A stretch of DNA of 64,000 nt, taken from Paraflavisolibacter caeni. GTDB lineage: Bacteria > Bacteroidota > Bacteroidia > Chitinophagales > Chitinophagaceae. The DNA lies in contig NZ_JAOTIF010000030.1 in NCBI RefSeq assembly GCF_025628885.1, positions 1 to 64,000 on the forward strand, read 5' to 3'. Made by a program: the position numbers and the translations under genes. Under the pieces are notes generated by a model. That model searched no databases, had not been told where the DNA came from, and saw only the letters and a program-made list of their open reading frames with translations. This document shows, piece after piece, positions 17,333 through 26,442 of this stretch. Each line of letters begins with the position of its first letter. The first letter of the stretch is position 1.

Positions 17333-19578
17333 TATATATACTTTATTTTAGTTTTTTTTTCAGAAATTATTTCTTTCACTTCATCGTTCACACGCACCTT
17401 CACTTTTTGAGGAGTTTTTGAATAGATCCGGTAACTTATCACCTTTCCATCATTCCATTTACAATCAACGGTGTAACCTCCACGAGCTTTTAATCCAGAG
17501 AATGATCCACTAGTCCATTCTTTCGGAATGGCAGGCAACAGGTGTATTTCTCCGGCATGGCTTTGCAACAGCATTTCAGGTATTGCACCTGTAATACCAA
17601 AGTTTCCATCCGTCTGAAAGGGTGGATGAGTAGTATATAGGTTTCCAGTTGTGTTATAGGTTAACAATCCCCTGATCATCATGCCAGCCTTCTCGCCTTC
17701 ACCCAAACGCGCCCACATGGCACAACGCCAAGGCCATGACCATGAGCGACGACTATCACCGATTGTTGATTCTACGGTGAAAGGAGTATTTATATTTTTT
17801 CCATAGTTGCCGCTCCTGCTGCGCAGTGAAATAATGGCTGCCTGCGCCAGTTCAGGTGTTTTTGTAAGACTAATCTGACGCCCAGGATAAACAGCAAATA
17901 AATGAGAGGTGTGCCGATGCTGGTCATTTGGATCATCGCGATCTGTTTGCCACTCCTGCAATTGTCCCCACTTACCGATTTTATTGGGGGCAAGGTGCTG
18001 TTGCATGTCGGCCACTTTTGCTTGATATTCGGCATCAACACCCAGCGCTTTTGCAGCTTCCTGGTAATTTTGAAACAAGTCCCAAACCAATTGCTGGTCA
18101 TGCATGACACCATCTTCTCTTGGGCCATGTTCAGGCGACCATCCATTAGGTACCACCAAGGTTCCATCAGGCAATTTCTTCAAACGATCTTCCCAGTATT
18201 GACAGATTTCTTTTAAGATGGGATAAGCTGTTTTTTCCAGGTAGGTTTTATCATTTGTAAAGGCCCAATGCTCAAAAACATGCTGAGCATACCAGGCACT
18301 GGCAGGGATATTCCATTCCCAACCATTGCCGCCAAAAATGCTTTGACTGGTGCGTGCAGTCCACCCACGGGTATTGGCACCAAATGCTTTACGGGTAGCA
18401 ATGCGGCAAGGCTCTTGTGCTGCAACAATAAAATCTATTAAGGGAATATGGCATTCTGAAAGATTGGTAGATTCTGCCCCCCAATAATTCATCTGTACGT
18501 TGATATTGTTATGATAATCACTTGCCCATGGGGGGGTGTTGCTATTGTTCCATAAACCTTGCAAATTAGCGGGTAAACCACCTGGGCGGGAAGAACCAAC
18601 CAACAGATAACGACCATACTGAAACATCATTTCTTCCAGGTCGGGATCAGCGCCGCCTGCTGCATATTTCTTTAAGCGTATATCCGTAGGCATGGCAAGT
18701 AATGAGTCGGCTGTCTTTCCAATATCAATGGAAGCAGCAGCGGTTAAATGGGTTATATCATTTAAGTGGCGACTTAATAATTTTTTATAGCTTAATTGCT
18801 GTGCAGCAGCCTGTTCTCTTTCAATCAGTGGCATAGGATCTGCACCCCGCCAGCCAGCATTGTAATCGGGTTTATAATTGGTACGGGCGTCCAGGTAAAT
18901 TGTGAAGGAGTTGCAATTTTCAAAGACAAGGTTGTTCCCTACCACATTAATAAAGCCGCCTTCATTCACCAACTGAAGTTTGGCAGCATATTTTAATAAG
19001 TTTGGCATTACGCCTGAAAAGGTCAGCGCGTAATTTTGGGCAACAATCGCTGCTCCCTGGGCCGATGTCATAGAAATCTTTCCGGACAAAGTACCTTTTT
19101 TATTGGCCGTATATCTAAAAACAAGCACCTGATCGGGGTAGCTGGCAAAGGCTTCCCTATGGATCTTGATACCGTTGCTTTCAAAGGTAGTGGTATGAAT
19201 GCCGGTGATGATGTCTAAAGAGCGTTGATAAGACTTCGCTTCACCTACATTATTAAAATCAATAAAGATATCTCCAAAGTTGCGATAGGAACCAAATCCA
19301 CGGTCTCCGGTTGAATACCCTCCATCCCAATTGTTATCGCCCGACCAGAGGCTTTGTTCATTAAACTGAATGTGTTCCTTGTTCATCTCACCAAACAACA
19401 TGGCTCCCATCCTTCCATTTCCAATCGGCAATGCTTCGGTATCCCAGGACTTTGCAGGTTGCGCATACCATAACTTCATTTCATTTCCGTTACCAGCATT
19501 AGCTATCATTGAGCCAAACAGTAACCAAAGCATCACTGATGCAGTTCCTATTCTTTTTATCATTTTAAATTGATTCAT
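17332..19578 (-). CDS. GH95 alpha-L-fucosidase
   Basis: Predicted inverting alpha-L-fucosidase (or alpha-L-galactosidase) of about 748 aa. The ATG at 19578 (MNQFKMIKRIG, signal peptide to IANAGNG) is preferred over a TTG two codons upstream. The N-terminal beta domain has LPIGNGRMGAMLFGE and IQFNEQSLWSGD. The (alpha/alpha)6 barrel carries the family catalytic set: DYHNNIN near 355 (the two Asn), SPEHG near 481 (acid Glu), TDGNFGITGAIPEMLL near 656 (Asp base). The C-terminal beta domain has GGYTVDCKWNDGKV. All key positions match canonical GH95, unlike the two GH95-like paralogues at 19639-21828 and 48375-50696. It is in the long hydrolase operon, directly upstream of GH92. Confidence 0.93.
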   Translation of the reverse strand: MNQFKMIKRIGTASVMLWLLFGSMIANAGNGNEMKLWYAQPAKSWDTEALPIGNGRMGAMLFGEMNKEHIQFNEQSLWSGDNNWDGGYSTGDRGFGSYRNFGDIFIDFNNVGEAKSYQRSLDIITGIHTTTFESNGIKIHREAFASYPDQVLVFRYTANKKGTLSGKISMTSAQGAAIVAQNYALTFSGVMPNLLKYAAKLQLVNEGGFINVVGNNLVFENCNSFTIYLDARTNYKPDYNAGWRGADPMPLIEREQAAAQQLSYKKLLSRHLNDITHLTAAASIDIGKTADSLLAMPTDIRLKKYAAGGADPDLEEMMFQYGRYLLVGSSRPGGLPANLQGLWNNSNTPPWASDYHNNINVQMNYWGAESTNLSECHIPLIDFIVAAQEPCRIATRKAFGANTRGWTARTSQSIFGGNGWEWNIPASAWYAQHVFEHWAFTNDKTYLEKTAYPILKEICQYWEDRLKKLPDGTLVVPNGWSPEHGPREDGVMHDQQLVWDLFQNYQEAAKALGVDAEYQAKVADMQQHLAPNKIGKWGQLQEWQTDRDDPNDQHRHTSHLFAVYPGRQISLTKTPELAQAAIISLRSRSGNYGKNINTPFTVESTIGDSRRSWSWPWRCAMWARLGEGEKAGMMIRGLLTYNTTGNLYTTHPPFQTDGNFGITGAIPEMLLQSHAGEIHLLPAIPKEWTSGSFSGLKARGGYTVDCKWNDGKVISYRIYSKTPQKVKVRVNDEVKEIISEKKTKIKYI

Positions 19579-19638
19579 AAACAAGCTTTAAGAAGCCTCC
19601 CTATAAAAAGTTTCATGTACAAGAAGGCATTTTCAGAA

Positions 19639-21828
19639 CTATAATAAAGGTTTTATCATTAACTCTTCACCTACCAATGTAGGCAGACTGACCTGGGCAC
19701 CACTTGTTTTCAAAGTAGATCTTTTATTACTTTTTATCTGCAATACCTTGCCTGGCCATGGATTCTGCAATACAAGGCTATACCCTTTTTCACTAAGGAT
19801 CTTTACATACCCAACCGATCTGTTTTTCAATACTGAAGACACGAGGAAAGCGCCATCACACCTGATATTTGAAAAGGATGCATTGCTTTCTTTCGGCCAC
19901 ACTTCAAAAACCCGCAACACATTCTGATTGGACATACACAGCATTTCATTGATCGTGTTTGGAACGGTGCTACAATTTTCGATACCATGAGGATTATTGA
20001 GCTGAAATCCGTTGGGATAGGTATGCAAACTGTAATCATGAAGCTTTTTCAAAATTGTATCTGCATTATAACCGATCCTAACTGCTGCAGGAAAAAAGCT
20101 ATTGGAGCCATTATTATCCTGCCAACGATTCATTTCACTAATTGTATTGGAAGCTATTTCTAAAAGCTTAGGATCGCTGTTCAACCCGATCTGTCCTGCA
20201 GGATAAATGTGTTGAATGCCCAGTGTATTATCTTGCCACCAATCCGTACCTTTTTCGCTGTACCTGAAAACAGTTTTTCCATTCCGCACCTGCATCGTAT
20301 AGTTCGCAACATGATCTGATTTTTCCTGCCAATCACCTCTCAAATCACTATCAACACCCAATAAGACACTCATATCAATTGCCGTTTTCAATACCATAGG
20401 AACCAACCCCAATGAAAGAATAGAATTTAGTGTGCCGTGTGTGCCTTCATGTACAGCATCGTTTTCAATAATATAACGGTCATTATCTTTTTTCAAATAA
20501 TGTTGCCAAAAAATGGCCGTGGCCTTAACATAAGGATAGACCCGTTGAGTAAACGTTTTATCGTATGTTCTGTAAAATTTCATTGACAAAACAGTTGCAC
20601 AATAGGCTGTATTGCTTTTTTGCCCCAAAAACAATGCATTATCTGCATTTGTCCGAACAGTTTCAATACCTAAAGGCCCAATACCTACAGGATACAATAT
20701 TCCGTCAGGAATTGAAGTAAGCTTTGAGGAATAAAACTTACCCCTTTGCATATAATCAATCAAGGGAGTTTCATAGGGCACCGTCTGCTCTAAGTGATTG
20801 GATGAAAACAATGCATAAAAGGGGGCACTGTAATTATAATTGAGGTGGTAATCACCATTCCATGCCGGAATTTCCTTTGTCACCCAACCAAAAATTCCCG
20901 GAGGAAATTTAGGATCACGGCTGCATGATGCCATGTTGTATTGTGATTTATAGTACTGGCTTCCGATCACCGAATCTTCGATATCCACAAAACTTTCATT
21001 CCAATATCTGCTCCACCAGGCCAAATGATCTTTACGGACTTTAGCAATAATTGGCAGTGTGGCCTTTCCTACTTGTTGTTGCACCTCCTTTAAGCAATCA
21101 GGTGATTTAAAATTGCTTGTCAAAGCGCACACGATCGTAACTTTTTGTCCCGGAGCAACAGAAAACTCTCCTGAAGAATGTCCCAATATTTTAACAGCTG
21201 CAACTGCCGTTGTTTTAATATCCACATCTTTTTCAAACCCACGTTGTATCCATTGCAATCCATCCTTGATGCCATCTGCCAATGTATCTGGAAACTTATG
21301 ACCCTTGGTTTTAAAAACCTCCAACAATGCATTTCCCTTAACGATCGTTTTGCCTTTATTAGAAATATCAATCAATACCCAATCTTTTTCAGCAGCCACT
21401 ATCGATTGAATTTCTACTGCTGTATTTCCTTTGCTGAATTTGGAGATTGTAGTAGCATTGTATAATTGCTGTTCGATGCGGTAAGAAGCACCTGTTAATT
21501 CCGGAATTTGGATTTTAAGGTTGCCCAACACGGCAGGAAAAGCATTGTCATAACCTGATTTCAAACGCCAGAAATCATTACGGGCCAGGTGATAATTTTG
21601 CAATTCCGGTTGACCGGATATGACTACTTCCGTAGAACCATTGCCCAGCAGGGGCCCATCAACCGATACCGATCCAGGTGTTTTTGCAGGAGGCGCAGTA
21701 AACACATTTTGAAATTTACCGACAGCTTGTTTTGCCGATTTAATTTGAGCATGAAGATTGCCAGACATAAACAGTGATCCACAAGCACAAATCAAGCTCA
21801 GTGTTCTTTTCATACAATTCATTTGCAT
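19639..21828 (-). CDS. GH95-like (alpha/alpha)6-barrel glycosidase
   Basis: A 729-aa secreted protein (signal peptide LSLICACGSLFMSGNLHAQ; Met codons at 21828, 21822 and 21813 are possible starts). It shares the GH95/GH65-type clan GH-L layout: a beta N-domain with GPLLGNGSTEVVISGQ, helical barrel and C-terminal beta domain. The barrel motif DYHLNYN (near 326) keeps the paired Asn of GH95, ENDAVHEGTHG (near 457) could supply the acid, and the base position reads IENC (near 615) with Glu where canonical GH95 has DGNF. The family is therefore related to, but distinct from, GH95, and substrate is unknown. The start is 2 bp after the GH110 gene, and it is followed by GH95 after a 60-bp gap. Confidence 0.7.
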   Translation of the reverse strand: MQMNCMKRTLSLICACGSLFMSGNLHAQIKSAKQAVGKFQNVFTAPPAKTPGSVSVDGPLLGNGSTEVVISGQPELQNYHLARNDFWRLKSGYDNAFPAVLGNLKIQIPELTGASYRIEQQLYNATTISKFSKGNTAVEIQSIVAAEKDWVLIDISNKGKTIVKGNALLEVFKTKGHKFPDTLADGIKDGLQWIQRGFEKDVDIKTTAVAAVKILGHSSGEFSVAPGQKVTIVCALTSNFKSPDCLKEVQQQVGKATLPIIAKVRKDHLAWWSRYWNESFVDIEDSVIGSQYYKSQYNMASCSRDPKFPPGIFGWVTKEIPAWNGDYHLNYNYSAPFYALFSSNHLEQTVPYETPLIDYMQRGKFYSSKLTSIPDGILYPVGIGPLGIETVRTNADNALFLGQKSNTAYCATVLSMKFYRTYDKTFTQRVYPYVKATAIFWQHYLKKDNDRYIIENDAVHEGTHGTLNSILSLGLVPMVLKTAIDMSVLLGVDSDLRGDWQEKSDHVANYTMQVRNGKTVFRYSEKGTDWWQDNTLGIQHIYPAGQIGLNSDPKLLEIASNTISEMNRWQDNNGSNSFFPAAVRIGYNADTILKKLHDYSLHTYPNGFQLNNPHGIENCSTVPNTINEMLCMSNQNVLRVFEVWPKESNASFSNIRCDGAFLVSSVLKNRSVGYVKILSEKGYSLVLQNPWPGKVLQIKSNKRSTLKTSGAQVSLPTLVGEELMIKPLL

Positions 21829-21830
21829 TG

Positions 21831-23642
21831 CTAATTCATGAGTTTCACATCCAGGTCTGTTTTCAAATCTTTTTCTGTCATTTTTGAAGTAATGATCACA
21901 GGCTGTCCAGCTGCATCAAAACTGTTTTTATTAATGACCACATTTTTACAAGCGGTTAAATTGATGGAAGGCTTGCTGTTTCCACTTCCCAGGAAATTAG
22001 TGAACATTATTTTATTGCCTGAAAATTCAAGATTGTCCACACTGCGCGCAGACAATACAGCATCTTTATATACTTTAAAAGTGTTGTCAATAATCCGAAT
22101 ATTACGATGGACAAAATTGCCTGCCATTAATTCATGGTTTTCGGGAGCGATGTTGATAGCCCCACCTGAATTATTGCCACAATCTTCAAATGTATTATAA
22201 CGTATGGTAACATCCTGAACAGAACCTGACTCAAACCAGCTTGAAGCATCATCTGCAATCAAGATAGGATACATACCCGTGCGGTGAAAAACATTATTTT
22301 CAATTATTACTTTTCTGGAGGTAGTCAATAACAAGCCTCGGGTATTGGTCCGTTCAAAACGGCTATTACGAATCACTACTTCAGGCGTCCAGGTTAGGTT
22401 TTCAATGCAAAGACCAGTGCTTGCAAAAGAGGGTAATTCGCCAACTACTTCTAATTCCATTTCCCGCCTGTTCAGGAGTTTAGCTGCTTTTAATTTTGCT
22501 TTTCCTAGCGGCATGAGTGTTTTCGGGTTGATAAAAGCGATGCTATCGCCGGCAAAAAAAGCTTCGAAGCCATAGGTCTGATTGTGCATGAAGCGAACCT
22601 TGATCTTTTTGGCTTCATCGATAGCGGTTATTTGCAAATGGGTACCATGCACATTCACCGGGTCGTCGTGTGAGCCAGATGTGAGGCAACTATCAATTTT
22701 CACCAATCCCCTGCATCCTGAGAAATGGAAGCAATCTGCAAAGGAAGAAATGATCCTGCCACTGTTTTCCCGGGGCGCCACAGCCACTTTCAGTAATGAA
22801 ATATTTTCTGAAAACTGGGACACAATTCCCAGTCCATGCATAAAATACATTTTTACATTTTCCAATTCAATATTCCTGCTACGGGAAATGAATGCACCAC
22901 AATTATCGCGATAAGGGTCTCTGAAAGTGAGCACATCGCCAGGGCGAAAATTAGTTTTTGCAAACTTCCCTTCAAACCTTACCTGAAAAGGGGTCGTTTC
23001 AACAGCCTTGCTTGCCAGGAATGGTGCGAAGTTGCTATACCGCATGATTTCCCTGGAGGGGTCGAACACAATCGTATGATAATTCCTAACCTTCCAACCC
23101 TCGCCATAAAAACTAATCCGCCCACTGTCAATTGCATACTTTGAATCCTGGTGAATCACAGTTTCGATGGCAGTATCCGATACTGATTTAATCGTTAACT
23201 CTGAAATGGTAGGTCTTTCATAATCGAACCTGATATTCTTTACCTTCATGTTCACACTATTGAGTATGGCAAACGAAACCATTTTGCCATGCAAAACCAC
23301 CAAGGTATTGTTTCCATCGAGCGTAATGTTATTGCAGCCCTCAAATGGGAAAGCAATGCTCTTTATCTTGGGCAGGGTGTCATTTTCGGTAGAGTTGGAA
23401 ATATACAACTCACGCTTAACTGCATTGTCAGGCCAGATATCAATACGGCCACCAGGCAAAACCAGGATAGCCTTTCCTGTTTTCTTACAAGCCTCGATGG
23501 CTTTACGGATTCCGGGCCCTGCATCTTTTGGGCTATTCGCTTTTACGCCAAAGTCAGCAGCGTTGATAATTTTTTGAGCAAAAGCCCCGGTTTGTAATCC
23601 TACTAATCCAAGGCAGGCTAATAAGAGATGTTGTATTTTCAA
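21831..23642 (-). CDS. GH110 alpha-1,3-galactosidase-like right-handed beta-helix enzyme
   Basis: GH110 enzymes release alpha-1,3-linked galactose, classically from blood group B or linear alpha-Gal structures. The 603-aa protein has a signal peptide (LLLACLGLVGLQTGAFAQ), a parallel beta-helix with many N-rich rungs, and family signatures GLGIVSQFSENISL, ADCFHFSGCRG and GSHDDPVNVHGTHLQI near 315-340, with acidic residues D-D at the presumed active site. The start codon is TTG at 23642: no in-frame ATG precedes the signal peptide and a stop lies five codons upstream. It is 24 bp after the propeller-like gene and 2 bp before the GH95-like gene. Assignment rests on motif memory, not a database search. 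Confidence 0.85.
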   Translation of the reverse strand: MKIQHLLLACLGLVGLQTGAFAQKIINAADFGVKANSPKDAGPGIRKAIEACKKTGKAILVLPGGRIDIWPDNAVKRELYISNSTENDTLPKIKSIAFPFEGCNNITLDGNNTLVVLHGKMVSFAILNSVNMKVKNIRFDYERPTISELTIKSVSDTAIETVIHQDSKYAIDSGRISFYGEGWKVRNYHTIVFDPSREIMRYSNFAPFLASKAVETTPFQVRFEGKFAKTNFRPGDVLTFRDPYRDNCGAFISRSRNIELENVKMYFMHGLGIVSQFSENISLLKVAVAPRENSGRIISSFADCFHFSGCRGLVKIDSCLTSGSHDDPVNVHGTHLQITAIDEAKKIKVRFMHNQTYGFEAFFAGDSIAFINPKTLMPLGKAKLKAAKLLNRREMELEVVGELPSFASTGLCIENLTWTPEVVIRNSRFERTNTRGLLLTTSRKVIIENNVFHRTGMYPILIADDASSWFESGSVQDVTIRYNTFEDCGNNSGGAINIAPENHELMAGNFVHRNIRIIDNTFKVYKDAVLSARSVDNLEFSGNKIMFTNFLGSGNSKPSINLTACKNVVINKNSFDAAGQPVIITSKMTEKDLKTDLDVKLMN

Positions 23643-23665
23643 AGTGGTTTTAATTTAATATTTTT

Positions 23666-24958
23666 TTACTTTTCGACTTCCAATACAGGCATTTTAGCTG
23701 CCTCTTTTGAAGTAAGCAAAAGTACTTGCTGCAAAGTCATTGAATAGGAACCTCCGGCAGGTATAGACGCATAATTTTTTCCCATTTGATTTTCCCAATT
23801 TGCCGAATAACAAAGCCAGAAAGAACGTCCATCGGGACTAATGAATTTGCTAGGGATATTCAAAAAGTAAGCTTGTGTTCCAAAATTTTTCATGTAGGTC
23901 ACCATCTTCCACGGACCGGTAATGTTGTTTGATTCAAGAATGTAAGAATCGTACATACTCTGCGTATTCCCGCCATTGGTAACGCACATCAAATATTTTT
24001 TCAACGGTTTATTATATGTAATCGTTGCGCCGCCGCAAGTATTGTTCCAATCAAGAATTGGTTTTGCTTGCGATAAATCATTTGTCCAAATGTCATTTCC
24101 TGTGGCTGTGCGACCTCCGAAATATTCATATGCTTTCACATCGTTAACTGTTTCGGGTGAAGGCGTAACCCGGCATAGATAAATTTGATCGCCTGTAATC
24201 CAACTAAGGTTTGCTTTACGGTCTTCCTGATCTTTTTGTAATGAACCATGTGCTACCATGTACATTTTGCCATCGGGAGTGTTTTCCATATTTTTTCCAA
24301 AGTCCACTACATGCGGTACTCCAAATTTAATTGGTCCATTCAATGCTGTCGGCTCAGGAAAAAGCCCTTTCTCCGGTTTACAAGAAAGCGGTGAAACTAT
24401 CCAGGTCTTGCCATTATCTTTTGAAATATGAAAACCTGCAAATGGACCACAGATAGGCCAATTGAGCCCATAAGAAGCATTATTTAATGCATACGTTCCT
24501 ATATACCAAATTCCATCTTTGTACAGAGAAGCGCAGGGATAACGTCCTCCATAGGGTGCAGGATTTCCTGCAATAAGGCCAGGCTCAGTAATGGTAAGAT
24601 GCATTGGGTCGTCACCTGTAATTATAGCATGTCCAACAACAGCTGCTTTGCCTCCGGAAAAAGCTTTCACAGTTACTTCCTTTCCATTAATATCTAAGCC
24701 CGTAACGTTTCCATCAGTAAAAGGCGAGTATAGCCGACCATCAGATCCCCACGACGGATACCATGTATCTGCATTACTATAAGACGTATAACGTCCGGTA
24801 AAAGCAAGTCCTGCAAGTTTTTTTGACTTGTCTATCGGACAATTCGCAGGCACTTGTGATGGCCAAACTTTTGCTTCCTGAACCCTTCTATTTTGGCCAA
24901 GAGCTGCTATAAAGCCAAGCACTAATGCAAAAAATAAACTGACAATTCTCATCTGCAT
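23666..24958 (-). CDS. Secreted beta-propeller-like protein of unknown function
   Basis: About 430 aa, starting at the ATG at 24958 (MQMRIVSLFFALVLGFIAALGQ signal peptide); an ATG at 24982 adds eight residues. The mature protein has Trp/Tyr/Asp-rich blades (DTWYPSWGSDGRLYSPFTDG, YGGRYPCASLYKDGIWYIG, FAGFHISKDNGKTWIVSPL, PSKFISPDGRSFWLCYS) that resemble the five-bladed propellers of GH43/GH117-type or DUF4185 proteins. SKDNGKTW is Asp-box-like, as in sialidases. I cannot assign a family or a catalytic triad. It is flanked by GH110 downstream and a GH76-like gene upstream in the same operon, so a glycan role is likely by context only. Confidence 0.5.
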   Translation of the reverse strand: MQMRIVSLFFALVLGFIAALGQNRRVQEAKVWPSQVPANCPIDKSKKLAGLAFTGRYTSYSNADTWYPSWGSDGRLYSPFTDGNVTGLDINGKEVTVKAFSGGKAAVVGHAIITGDDPMHLTITEPGLIAGNPAPYGGRYPCASLYKDGIWYIGTYALNNASYGLNWPICGPFAGFHISKDNGKTWIVSPLSCKPEKGLFPEPTALNGPIKFGVPHVVDFGKNMENTPDGKMYMVAHGSLQKDQEDRKANLSWITGDQIYLCRVTPSPETVNDVKAYEYFGGRTATGNDIWTNDLSQAKPILDWNNTCGGATITYNKPLKKYLMCVTNGGNTQSMYDSYILESNNITGPWKMVTYMKNFGTQAYFLNIPSKFISPDGRSFWLCYSANWENQMGKNYASIPAGGSYSMTLQQVLLLTSKEAAKMPVLEVEK

Positions 24959-25029
24959 ATTTTTATTTCGGTAATAAACCATTCTTCGTAATTATTTCCT
25001 GGATCGTTCCTTGCTTTAACTTAGTTAAC

Positions 25030-26421
25030 TTACATAAGTCGAATTGTTGCGCCTAATGCATCAAGACCTATTGATTGGCAAACACCTAACCTTTGCTGCA
25101 AATTCGTCTTTTCTATATCCCATTTCAGCATATTATCAGCGCTCCCCCATTGATTTTTAAATTGCTGTATGTACAATTTATCGTTTTCAACATTTGTATA
25201 TTCGGGCTTGAACTGGTTGTTTGAAGCATCACGTGTTTGCCATATAGCGTTTGCAGTTTCTTTAATGTTATTTTTAAAATCAATACCCGTAGTTCTTTTA
25301 TTAAGTGTTCCCAGGTACCGCATCATAATACCACGGCCCGCCAGGTAATCGCTACCAAACTCAGGGCCCATATTTGCTACTAAAGGTGCTTCGCGAATGA
25401 TATTATCCTTCTCACTAATCAAGGTTGTTTTTATTCCTTTTGCAATCAGTGATATATAGGTATTTACTTTATCAGCAAAAGCCTTTACGTTAAAATCCGC
25501 TTCTTTTTTATTTTTCGCTAACCAATCAGCAATATTGTTTTTGATGGCCAGCATATCGGTAAGTGCCGCCAGTAACATTCCCTGATCGCCTGTCCATACC
25601 CATCCTTTGTACCAGGTTGGATGCGTAATATCCGTATAACCGGACCCATCAAAAAAAGCAGTTGGCCGTTCCTGTACCAGTGCACCACCAGAAGTGGTTT
25701 TCTTTAGATATTCATATTGCTTCAATTGAAACCAGCTGTCAAACCAGATCCACTGGTTATATGCTGTTTCAAGGTATTTTTCATTGTCTCCGATTTTTTC
25801 TGCAAGCGTCAGGCGATAAATGCGTGTAGAGAGTAAAAAAAACAAAACATTGGTTACTGTGTTTTTTACGCCTTTGTGAATGCCTTTGGCATCTCCATTA
25901 CTGCAACCATGAGGCACCGGTTTTGCTGTTGTCGAAAAATCATAAGCATGATCTTTCATCTGTTTCCAGCACAAATCGGAGGAAAGCTGCCGGTATTTAT
26001 CCGCTAATTCCGTATAACCTGTGCGCAGCAAATGTTTTCTTGCATTAAGCCCCATTAACCCCCACCAGCCAAAATCATCTGCCCAGAAACCACTGGGGTC
26101 AAAGCTTTTGAAATAGGCCATGTTTTTTTCGAGCATCACGTTTACCTTCTGCTGCATCGATTTTATTTCCGTATCATCCGGCCATCTTTGCTGCGCTGCA
26201 TCTGTAAAGTTGAGACATGCATCGAAAGTGTTACCTCTTCTCCAGAAGTCATTAAATTCCCAAATGGTTTCAAATCTGTTAAAGGCTGTTATGCACCTCA
26301 TCTTTAGATCGTCGACATCATCATGGTTTTCTTCTCCTAAGCCAATACTGCCCAAAGCTTTTACACAGGGGAAAAAAACGGCAAAACTTCCTGCCGTTTT
26401 TACAAAACTTCTTCTTTTCAT
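25030..26421 (-). CDS. Tat-exported GH76-like (alpha/alpha)6-barrel protein
   Basis: A 463-aa protein with a twin-arginine signal (MKRRSFVKTAGSFAVFFPC). The mature part is all-helical with repeated Trp/Tyr-rich hairpins. ADDFGWWGLMGLNA (near 113-126) and WVWTGDQGMLLAALTDM (near 275) resemble the paired-acid and TYNQG regions of GH76 alpha-1,6-mannanase-type barrels. HPTWYKGW and GPEFGSDYLAGRGIMMRYLG (near 355) line the same barrel. The match is by eye and the canonical GH76 acid pair cannot be confirmed. Spacing to the upstream (alpha/alpha)6 gene is 21 bp. It is one of three Tat-type exports in the window, perhaps because it folds or binds a cofactor before export. Confidence 0.6.
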   Translation of the reverse strand: MKRRSFVKTAGSFAVFFPCVKALGSIGLGEENHDDVDDLKMRCITAFNRFETIWEFNDFWRRGNTFDACLNFTDAAQQRWPDDTEIKSMQQKVNVMLEKNMAYFKSFDPSGFWADDFGWWGLMGLNARKHLLRTGYTELADKYRQLSSDLCWKQMKDHAYDFSTTAKPVPHGCSNGDAKGIHKGVKNTVTNVLFFLLSTRIYRLTLAEKIGDNEKYLETAYNQWIWFDSWFQLKQYEYLKKTTSGGALVQERPTAFFDGSGYTDITHPTWYKGWVWTGDQGMLLAALTDMLAIKNNIADWLAKNKKEADFNVKAFADKVNTYISLIAKGIKTTLISEKDNIIREAPLVANMGPEFGSDYLAGRGIMMRYLGTLNKRTTGIDFKNNIKETANAIWQTRDASNNQFKPEYTNVENDKLYIQQFKNQWGSADNMLKWDIEKTNLQQRLGVCQSIGLDALGATIRLM

Positions 26422-26442
26422 GGGCCCTTTAATTAAGCCTTT

